Assembly: GCA_004431415.1 (NCBI GenBank)
Contig: QPMI01000131.1
Coordinates: forward strand, 1-64,000
Direction: 5' to 3'
DNA length: 64,000 nt
DNA from: Cyanophora paradoxa
Lineage: Eukaryota; Glaucocystophyceae; Cyanophorales; Cyanophoraceae
Shown: positions 55,009-64,000 of the stretch, one piece after another
Numbering within the stretch: position 1 is the first letter of the stretch
Layout: each line of letters begins with the position of its first letter
Made by a program: the position numbers and the translations under genes
Notes under the pieces: generated by a model
What the model was told of the DNA's origin: nothing
Databases searched by the model: none
What the model saw: only the letters and a program-made list of their open reading frames with translations

Positions 55009-58000
55009 TCACTGGCGGAGGAAGAGGCGGCGGAGCTCGGGGATGTCGCGGCACTGCTGCGGGATCGTCGCCAGGAACTGCGCCCCCCAGGTCAGATGCA
55101 GCCCGAGCCCGAGCTTAAGCTGGAGGCTGGCGGGGCGGGGCGGGGGTGCGGGGGTGCGGGCCTGGTTGGCGCGGTCGGACTCGTCGGCGAGGCGGTCGAC
55201 GAGGGCGCGGAAGAGAAAGAGGTAGGCGCCGGCCATGAGCGCGGCCACGGCGGCGAAGACGGCGCCGTTGAGGGCCTTGGCGAAGGCGGCGCGCGCCTCC
55301 CCGGCCTCCACGAAGGCCCGCACCCGCCGCCCCAGCTCCCCGTCCAGCTCCCCCCAGTGCCGCCCCATCCGCCCCACCGCCTCCTGCCCCCTGCGACCCG
55401 CGCCTCGCGTCAGCGGCCGTCCCGTGCACTTTCTACGCGGGCCGTCATGCGCAGGGCGCGGGGCGGACTGGAGGAGGGCGGCGGCGTTGTAGACGGGGTC
55501 GGGGCCGGCGGGGGCCAGCGGCTCCAGCTGCGCCAGCGCCCGCCGCGCCTGCGCATGCCCGCGCGCCCCGCGTGAGCGGAGCTGGGGGGCGGCGGGGCGG
55601 GCGGGGCGGGCGCGCGAGGAGGCCGAAGCCGGAGAGGAAGAGGTCGAGGCCGGCGCGGGGGCGAGGCCCTCGAGCTCGCCCGCGCCGCCGCCTCGCACAG
55701 CAGGCTCGAGCCCGCGCCCGAGGCGGCGCCCTCCCCTGCGCCCGCCCCGCAGCCGCGCTCGGCGTAGAGCACGGCCCACTGCCGGCGGCGCCCCGTGAGG
55801 CGCGAGGGCGGGCGGAGGCGGGCCGGAGGGCGGGGCGGCGGGCCTGGACGGAGGCGTCGCTGTCGGCCGGCTCGAGGCGGAGGCTCGCGTTGCCGAACTT
55901 CAGCGCGCGGTGCAGGCCTGCGCATATGCATGCCGCCCCCGCCCCCGCGGTTAGATGCGCGGCGCGCTGGCCATGGGGCGGGGCGGGAGGGGCGGGGACC
56001 CTCGAGGGCGGCGAGGTTGGAGGCGAGGGCGGCGGCGAGGGCGGGGAAGGGGGCGACGGCGCCGTCGTTGACAGCCGCCTCGCGCGCGTAGTCGACCGTC
56101 CGCGCCAGCAGCAGCCGCAGCCGCGCCGCGTGCAGCACCTGCCGCCCCGCCTCAGCTGCAGACCGGCCCGCCTGCAGCTGGAGGCGCGGGGGCGGGCCTG
56201 GTGCTGGAGGAGCCGGGTGGCGGCGACGGTGTCGGCGGTGAAGTAGGCCCCCACGGCGACCAGCGCCACGATCACCCCCACCACTGCCGCCCCTCAGCGG
56301 CCCCGCCGGGGGCGTCGTCGGGCGGGGACCGGATCCGGACGGGGCGGAGGCGGACCGGCGAAGAAGCGGCGGACGAGGCTGCGGAAGACGAGGTCGAGGG
56401 CGCCCGCCTCGGCCCCCCGCTCCCGCTCCCGCGCCCGCTCCCTGCGCACGCGATCGGAGGGGGCGGGGCGCGGGGGCTGGAGCCGGTGCACTGCGCGTCG
56501 GCCTCCTCCTCGCCGGGGCCCCGCCGGCGCCGCGCGCCTCCCGCTCGCGCCCGTGGCCCTTGCCCTCCTCGGAGCCCTCCTCGCGCTCGCGCTCGCCGCG
56601 GGGGCTCGAGCCCCCCCCGGCGTCGAGCTCCATCACGAGCGGCCTCTCGCGCTCCTCCCCGCTCGAGCTGCCGCCGCCCTTCGACTTCCCCGCCTTGGCC
56701 GCCGTGCGGGGGCGCGCGGGGTGGCGGCGGCGGGCGGTGGTGCCCCCCAGGGCCAGGCTCGGCCCCGCGAGCTTCAGGAAGCCCTCCTCGCCCCACGCCG
56801 CCGTCCTTGGCCTCCCCTCCTCCCGCCCCGCCGTTGGCGCCGGTGGCAGCTGCCGCCGCGGCGGAGGGGGCGTGGGGCCGCTGGGCTTTGAGCGGGCGCT
56901 GCCTGCCGTCTGCGGCCGGAGGCTGAGGCTCACGCGCCGGCCCGTCCGCTCCCCGCGCCCGCCGGCGGCGGCGGGGCCCGGGGGCGGGGAGGGGGAGGCG
57001 ACGGCGCCGGGAGGGCGGCCCCTCTCAAGGGCGTCCCGCAGCCGACGCGGCCTCGAGCTCTGCCGCGGCGACGGCGGCTGCGGCTGCGGCCTCGGGGCGG
57101 GGCGCGGCCCTGCTAGCGGGGCGGGAGGCGGCGGAGGCGACGCTGCCGCGGCGGCGGCGCGGGGCGGAGGGGGAGGCCTCCTCCCAGAAGCCCTCGCGGC
57201 GGGAGGCGGGCCCGCCCTGGGAGGCGGCGGAGGCGAGGGAGCCCTTGCGGCGGCGGCGCGCGTCGCGGTCGGCGAGGCGGAAGGAGCGCGAGGCGGCGCG
57301 GGCGGCCGCGCCCCCGAGCAGCTCCGCCAGCGCCATGTCCTCCAGCGCCCGCCGCGGGCCGGCGGCCCCCGCCCCCGCCCCCGCCCTCGCCCCGTTCCTG
57401 AAGCTGCCTGCGAGGCCGAGGCCCACCGCGAGCCGCCGGGCCGACACCTCGCGCCGCCCCGTCTCGAGCGGGCCCGCCCGAGGGGCTCCCCCGCCCCGCC
57501 CGACCCTCTACGCTCGCCCGCCGCGGCTGCCGCGCCTCGAACGCCGCGAGCACCGCCGCCGCCTCCGCCCGCCGCTGCCGCCCCGACCCGCCCCGTCCTC
57601 ACATGCTTTTCGCAGGCCAAGGGGTGGGGCGCGCGGGGCGAAGCGGGCGCACGGCATCGTCGGCGGTGGCGTGGGCGACGGCCTCGGCGACGGCGGCGGC
57701 GAGGGTGCGGGCGTCGGCAAGGGCCCGCGAGTGCGCCGCGAAGGCCCCCAGGCGGTCCTCCGCGAACGCCTGTACCCCGATCCGCCCCGCCTCGTCGCCC
57801 GTGCACGTCTCGGGGCCGCTTAGGGCGCGCCGGGAGGTGCGAAACACGCACCCAGGCGGAGGCGTCGGCGGGGGCCGGCGCGGGGCTCTCGTCGAGAGCG
57901 GCGAGAAGGGCGGGGGAGAGGCGGAGGAGGCGCGGCGAGGAGCGGGAGCGGTGCAGCGAGCTCGAGGCGGCGCGCGCCCCGGCCCGCGAGGCGGCGCCGC

Positions 58001-61000
58001 TCCCCTCCGCGCTCCCGTCGCGATCGGAGAAGGCGTCGCCGTCGTTCTGCAGCGCCGCGCGCGTCGTGCCGGACTCGCGGCCCCGCGTCGCCGCCCCACC
58101 GAGCCGCCCCCGCCGTCCGAAGAGCGCGCCTCCGCCAGCTCCGCTGCGAGCCGCGGCCGGTCGGGGCAGGGGCAGGGGATGGGCCAGCAGGGAGGGGCGG
58201 GAGCGGACCGGGGGAGCGGGCGGGGCGGGTGCGGAGGGAGTGGGAGCCGGGGGCCCGGGCCCTGCCGACGACGACGGCCTCGACGCTCGTGAGGAACTCG
58301 ACGGGCGAGTTGCGCGCCCGCGTGCGGGGCGGCCCTCCGCCCCGGCCCCGCCCTCGGCCCCGCCCCCGACCCGGGCCCTCCCGCAGAGCCCTCGGTCGCG
58401 ATCGGGCTCGAGCTCGTGCGCCCCGGCCGCAAGCTGTGCACGGCGACGAGCGCGCCGGCCGCCCCCTCCAGCTCCGACCCCTCGCGGCCGCCCCCGTACG
58501 CGTGGCCGCCCCGGAGCCGCCCTCGGCCTCGGCGCGGTCCGTGCGGGCGCCGCTCCTGCCTCCGGCGCTGCCGGCCTCGCCGGCCTCGAGCGCGGGCTCG
58601 CCCTCGCCGCGGGCGTCGGCGTCGGAAAAGCCCTCCTCGACGTCCTCGTCCGACGAGTCGCCGCCCTCGCCTGCGCGGGCGGGCGAGCGCCCCCCGCTCG
58701 GCCAGGGTCGAGCTCGAGGGGCCGGGGCCGGGGCACCGATGGGGTCGGCGCGCTGGTAGATGCCGCTGATGTGCGCCGCGACGTGCGAGGGGAGCGCGGA
58801 GACGATCTCCCCCACGCCCTGCCCGCCCGCGCCCACCCCCGCGCGCCTCATGATCAGTGCCAGCGCTCGTATTGGGCCTGCCCCTGTCTATGGGCGGGGC
58901 GCACGTTCTGGACGCGGCGGACGCGGGAGAAGGTGGCGCGGAAGAGGCCGGGCCCGGTGGCGAGGAGGAAGAGGAGGACGGTGGCGAGGAGGCCGTACAC
59001 GAAGGCCCGCGTCCCCGCCGTCCACGCCTCCACCTCCGCCAGGTACGCCTCCCCCGCCCCCTCCAGCCTGCCCCGCCGCCCGCGCCCGCGCGGTCCGATT
59101 AGCGACTTGGGCGGGGCGGAGCCGGGGCCGGGGCGGACTGGGCGAGGAGGGGCCCGCGGACGTTGCTGGCGAGCCAGCGGAAGCGGAAGTCGGCCGGCGA
59201 GGCGACCTCCTCGGGGGGCGCCAGCGGCAGCTGCGCACGCAGAGGCCGGCGTCGGGTCCAGAGGGCGCAGAGGCGGGGGGCGGGGTGCGGGGTCTGGCGG
59301 CGGGGCGGGGCGGACGAGGCGGGCGCGGCCGAGGGCGACGGAGGCGGCGTCGAGCGGCGTGAAGGCAGCCGGCACCGCCTCCGCGACGCTCGCCCCCGGC
59401 GCCGCCATTGGCGGGGCGCCCGGCAGGAACTGCGCGAGGGGCCGACGTCACGACTCGGCGACGCCGACACAACACGAAGGCCGGCGGGGGCGGGGCGGGG
59501 CGAGGGGCGGGCGCCTCGAGGAGGGTGAGGGAGGGGGAGCGCCAGAAGCCGTACACGGACGCCGCGTTGCTGCGCATGCGCGATGGACGCCCCTTCGGTT
59601 CGACCGCAAAGGCAGCCGCGAGGGGCCGTAGAGGGCGGGAGGGGAAGGGCACGCGGACCCGGGGCCGGCGTGGCGGGCGCCCTCGGTCTCGGCGGGGCCC
59701 CCGAATCGGACCATCGTGAGGGCCTCCGCGAGGCGCTCGGCCTGCACCGCCAGCCCCGCCCCCGCCTCCGCCAGCGCCCCCGCCCCGGCCCCCCGCACCG
59801 CCTCCCACGCCTGGCCCGCCGCCGCGCGCCGCCGTCAGAAGGGCGGCGGATGCGCAGGCTGAGGGGTACAATTAAAGGCGCGCACGGCCATCTGGTAGGT
59901 GCGCGCCGCGTAGGCGACCTGCACGAGGGCGCGCCCTACGAACCTGCGGCGAGCGCGGGGCTCGCGGCGGGCGGGCGGCGTGGGCGGGGCGGGGCGGGCG
60001 GGGCGCGCGGTGCGGCGAGGAGGCGGGCGGTGAGGTCGCGGCCGGCGTCGAGGAGGGCGGCGAGGAGGGCGAGCTCGAGGGCGAGGACGAGGGCCGTCGC
60101 ACTGAAGCCGACCCCGAGCCCCACCTTGATCGCCCGCGACGCCTGCCCCTGCGTGTTCTCCGCCTGCCCCCGCCCCGCGCCTCGGCCTCAGCCGGGAGCC
60201 GCGGTGCGAGAGTGGTTGGCCTCGGAGACCTGCACGGCGGCGCGGCGGGCCTTGCGCCAGTGCGATGAGCCGCCCGACCTGTGCCGCGCCCGCCCCCTCG
60301 GGGCCCGCCCGGCGGGACTAGCATGTGGGGCGGGCCGCGCACTGGGAGCGACCGCCGTCGGCCTGCGGGCCGGCGTCCGCGCGCGCCTCGTCTGCAGCCC
60401 CGCCCCGCGCCGTCGGCGACGCCGGCGCCGCAATCGCGACAGCCGGGGCCAAGGGCGAGCGCACTCTCCTCGATCTCGTCGGCGGCGGCGAACTGGGCGG
60501 CGGCGGCCTCCGGGTCGTTCTGGATGTCCTGCAGGAAGATCCCGTACGTCCGCATGATCACTGCCCCCCGCCCCCGCCCCTCAGCCCGCTCGGAGGACTA
60601 GGGTCAGCCGCCTAGCTTTAGGCAGCACAGGGGAGGGGGGGGGGGGGAGGGGGGGGGAGGGGGGGGGGGGGGGGGGGGGGGTTTCGGATGCGGACCCTTG
60701 GAGGAGGGGAACTTGGAGGTGAGCTGGGCGTAGGCGGCGGCCGCCTCGTGCTTGCTGCGGTTGATCGTCGCGATGCGGCGGTACAGCGTCGCCAGCGCCC
60801 CCTCCCCCGCCAGCTGCCGCGAGTCCGCGATCTGCGGCCCGGCCCCGCCGGCCCGGCCCCTCGTCATCGGCCGCCGAGGTCTCGGGTCGGGGCGGGGGGT
60901 TGGGGGCCGGGGGCGGGCCTGGGACCAGAGGGCCTTCAGCGCGTGGAGAGCCTCGTTGTGGGCCTTGGTCGCCGCCTGGAAGAGCCGCCGGAACTCCAGC

Positions 61001-63789
61001 AGCTGCGCCCCCGCCCGAGCGAATTAAAATCGGCCACAGCGATGTTGGAGAGGCCTAGGGGGCGGAGGGGAAGCGGGGGGCTAAGGACCGGCGCACCCGC
61101 ACGAAGTTCATGCTCTTCTCGCCCAGGTTGGCGCTCGCGAGCTGCTGCTGCTCCCAGCTCCGCCGCTTCTGGCTCGCCAGCACCTGCCGCCCTAGGCCTC
61201 TCAGGCACGGCTCGCAGTCGAGAGGGCCAGCGGGCGGGGCGGGGCGGCCGGGTCGGGGCGGGCCTTCATGTCGTAGGAGGCGAGGCCGCGGCACTTCTCG
61301 TCGGCGCGGCGGACCTCGCGCATGGCGGAGGCGGCGTCCTGCGCCGCGCAGAAGCGGAGGCCGGCGAGCTGGACGTGGAGGAACGCCGAGGCGGGGTAGA
61401 GGGCCAGGCCCGCCCGGTACACCCGCTCCGCCTCCTCCACGCCCCCCTCCGACGCCCTGCATGCGCGCCCGGCGGCCCCGCCGCGCCGATCAGACCGAAG
61501 CGGGGGCCGGCCGGCAGAACGGATTATAGGCAGAGCGGCGACGTCGACGGACCGGCGGGTCTCGAGGAGGAAGCGGGCGGCGGTGTCGAGCTGCGCCTCG
61601 GCGAGGAAGCCGAGGGCCGGGGGCGGCAGGAGGAGCCGCAGCCGCCCCGCCACTGCCCCGTACAGCGACCGCCGCCCCTCCGCCGCCGCCCGCTCCCGCA
61701 GGTCCTTCATCGTCACCGCCCGCCGCCCCGCCAGCCCCAGCGCGTCCGCCGCCGCGCCCGGGGCGAGGCCGGGGGCCGCCCGCGGGCCGCCGCCGCGTCG
61801 ACCTTCACCGCCGCGAGGGCCGCGGCGGCGGCAGCGCTCGCGGAGGAGGAGATGGTCGTCCGCTTGCGGGTGACGGCGGGGCCGGGGCCCGGGCTGGGCC
61901 CCGGCCGCCCCCACGCCGCCTTCGAATTCTTCGCCGGCGCCTGCGCCGCCTCCGCACCGGCCTTGCCCTTGGCCTCGGGCTCGCGATCGGGCTCAGCGGT
62001 GAGGAGCTGCGGGGAGGCGGTGTGCGCGTCGCTGTTCGTCCGCGAGCGCGACGCCTCCGCCGACGAGGCCGCTGGGGCGGGGGCGGGGGCCACGACGGCG
62101 GAGGTCACGACCACAGCGCTAGCGGGGCGACGGAGCGCGAGCCTGTCGAGCTCGCCTTGCGCTCCGCGCTCGCGCCGGCGGGCGGCGCGGGCGGCCCCGG
62201 CAGGGCGCGGAGCGTCGGCTGCCACGAGCGGGTGTCGAGGCCGTGGAGGGACCAGTCGCGGGCGTGGCCCCAGAGCGCCTCGCGGCGCTCGAGCTCGGCG
62301 AGGGCCCGCGGCACGCCGGCGCCGACGAGGGCGAAGAAGCGGCGGGCGGAGCGGGCGCCGGCGAGGGCGACGAGGGGCGTGGCGGCGAGGCAGGCGGCGG
62401 AGAGGGCGAGCGAGGCCGACGTGCCTTCCGTGCGCCCCGCGTGCCCGAAGAGCTGCAGCATCAGCAGCGACGAGAAACTCGCCCACGCGTTCTGTCCCCG
62501 CGCTCAGCACGAGGACGGCGGGATCGCGGGCCGGGCGGGGGCCGGGGCGGGGGCACCATGGCGAAGAGGGCGCTCTTGAGCTCGTTCATGCGGGGGTTCA
62601 GGAAGGGCAGGAGGGTCTGCGGGGCAGTGAGCCTCGAAGGAGGCCCCGGGGCGAGCGGGGGCCCCGGGCCCCGGGCCCGGGCGGGGGGCGGCGGACGGAG
62701 GAGAGGGCGAGCATGGCGAGGGAGACGAGGAGGACGAGGAGGAGGAAGGGGGTCTCCCCGCCCCACATGAACACCTTTGCCACCGAGATCGCCACCTGCC
62801 CACACGATCGCGAGCTGATCATAAGCTCGGGCTGTGCTGGGGAAAGCGCGGCCCGCCCCGGCGCCCCGGCGCCCCAGCGCACGGAGCCGGCGCTGTAGGC
62901 GAAGGCGACGCGGCCGTGGGCGCGGACGTCCCACTTGGGGGAGAGGGGGTCCGAGTCGAAGTAGACGAGCTGCGTCGCGAAGCTGAAGACGATGAAGAAG
63001 GGGAAGACCCCCGCCGCCACCGCGCTGTGCAGCGCCTGTACATGTCCCCGAGCGCGGCATGCATGAGCGTAAATAATAAATTCACAGATCTATATCTAGA
63101 CTCTGAGAAGAAGTGATCACGCACCGGAACCGGCAAGGTGCACTCAAATCCGCCGTCTGTTGTCCCTGCGCCCCCGATCGCCAGTCAAATGCGCCGGCCA
63201 CCGCGTTCGAATTCACGACTTCAAGACAGAACGCATTCGAGTTTGGATATGAGATTCAGGTATGTGCACCTGGGAAGAAACAGACAATGCCCTAAAAAAC
63301 GGGAAGCGGCCGTCAATTTCGAGTGCACTGACAGTTAATTCGAATGGAACTTCGGAATTCGAGGGGCTCACCGAGAGGTACTGGTTCACGACTGAGAAGA
63401 ACCTGCAGCACAGGATGAAAGAATCGGTCATTGTCAGCGGCGTGCGTGCAGATCGAGCGGTAGGCGGCCAGAGCCAGCCGTTCGTGCAGGCGGACTCTTA
63501 ACAGCACAGGATCGGGGACGTTAAGCGCGGTTACAGACTCGCAGCGCCACATTCATATTTAATTTATTCACACATAGTTAGAGCAGACTGTTTCTAGAAC
63601 GATTGCGGCCGGGCCGCGGGCGAGCTCCAAATTAAAGCTTCGCGTTATAGTTCTAAATCAATAACGTTAACAGAACCAGACTGGGCAGTGATCATGAATT
63701 CGAAGGGCGCGCACAGCGTCTCGGTGACGAGGGGGACGACGGCCCGCAGGACCTTGATCGGCAGCACGCGCACGTTGTTCTGCCGGCCG
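55009..63789 (-). CDS. TmcB/TmcC-like polytopic membrane protein with TPR-like repeats, multi-exon, 5' incomplete
   Basis: Many short exons on the minus strand give protein-like blocks in a consistent order. Well-supported exons include 63677-63789 (NNVRVLPIKVLRAVV), 62883-63035 (FSFATQLVYFDSDPLS), 62697-62795 (membrane helix), 62557-62616, and one from 62491 leftwards. TPR-like blocks follow: GVEEAERVYRAGLALYPAS (about 61,400), 61097-61183, LLEFRRLFQAATKAHNEAL (about 61,000), LATLYRRIATINRSKHEAA (about 60,770), then IMRTYGIFLQDIQNDPEAA (about 60,500). Next come several membrane helices, Glu/Ser-rich linkers, a helix at about 56,270, and a final helix and stop at 55,009-55,011. This order, especially the Tyr-x-x-Phe-Leu...NDPE element, is that of TmcB-type proteins, which often carry PAS domains and act in sensing. 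Exact exon ends are tentative in the GC-rich parts. The 5' end lies beyond 64,000. Confidence 0.65.
60630..60681. repeat. Interrupted poly-G tract in an intron
   Basis: About 50 bases of almost pure G on the plus strand, broken by single A residues, lie in the intron between the QLTSKF and IMRTYG exons of the Tmc-like gene. On the transcribed strand it is a C tract and would serve as a polypyrimidine stretch. Its length is probably unreliable in the assembly. Confidence 0.8.
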
Positions 63790-63916
63790 CTGCGGTGAGA
63801 AAAGACGGGACGACCGCACCTTCGATCGCGGCCCGAATATTAATTCCGATACAAACCTGCTGGAACATGTATCCCGCTTGAGCTGCGCGGTCGCGTGCAT
63901 GCGTTAATTTCGCGAG

Positions 63917-63944
63917 GCGGTGTGTGTGTGCACGTGTGTGTGTG
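63917..63944. repeat. (GT)n microsatellite
   Basis: A short GTGTGTGTGT run interrupted by GCAC lies in the intron or 5' part of the Tmc-like gene near the window edge. Bases 63,036-63,676 hold a possible exon with LHERLALAAYRSICTH (about 63,400-63,550) but its splice sites are uncertain. Confidence 0.6.
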
Positions 63945-64000
63945 GTTGGAGCTCGAGGCGGGCGGGAATTCGAACTCGAAGGGCACCGGTGAGGGCGAAG

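Noticed and set aside
55410-58736. 1,108-codon minus-strand frame as one continuous coding region
   Set aside because: Protein-like blocks switch between frames across short intron-like segments, so the single frame is mostly intronic or out of phase.
56560-62898. Long plus-strand frames of 736 to 1,023 codons in the GC-rich right end
   Set aside because: They are Arg/Ala/Pro-rich artefacts of very high GC content, without domains, and lie opposite exon blocks with membrane helices and TPR-like motifs.

Overview
The window is nuclear DNA of a unicellular eukaryote, probably an alga or related protist, carrying an integrated DNA virus on its left third. Evidence for a eukaryotic host is the presence of short phase-conserved GT-AG introns, F-box/LRR and Tmc-type genes, a non-LTR retrotransposon and a DIRS-type retroelement. 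I could not assign the host lineage from sequence alone. Base composition changes abruptly near 23,300: AT-rich and gene-dense to the left, very GC-rich to the right.

Region 1 (1-23,299) is the right part of an integrated Mavirus/Polinton-like virus; its left end lies outside the window. It encodes a primase-SF3 helicase, a protein-primed-type family B DNA polymerase and an rve integrase (replication and integration module). It also encodes a patatin phospholipase fused to a discoidin (F5/8C) domain, an approximately 2,660-residue phage-style fibre with HxH repeats, three LamG-like domains and a terminal H-type-lectin-like domain, a pair of paralogous proteins of unknown function, a small zinc-ribbon protein and a bacterial-type S-adenosylmethionine decarboxylase. 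No major capsid protein, packaging ATPase or protease is visible; they would have to lie to the left. The right end holds three copies of a long-stem hairpin, an iterated repeat array and a 28-bp perfect inverted repeat exactly at the composition boundary. Several viral genes are split by single-base indels, often in C runs.

Region 2 (23,300 to about 34,950, minus strand) is a large non-LTR retrotransposon. It has an APE-type endonuclease and a reverse transcriptase, preceded by a long proline-rich, partly hydrophobic reading frame that contains about 18 copies of an in-frame 126-bp repeat. Its coding sequence runs right up to the viral hairpin. Region 3 (about 35,460-37,815, plus strand) is a DIRS-like RT-RNase H relic without a recognisable tyrosine recombinase.

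Region 4 (38,496-54,826, plus strand) holds three paralogous F-box/leucine-rich-repeat genes for which I could build phase-consistent nine-exon models. Between the first and second lie three near-identical 1,485-bp tandem units, each carrying a complete copy of the first exon and its upstream sequence; the last unit is joined to the second gene.

Region 5 (55,009-64,000, minus strand) is most of a large multi-exon gene for a polytopic membrane protein with TPR-like repeats of the TmcB/TmcC family; its 5' end is outside the window.
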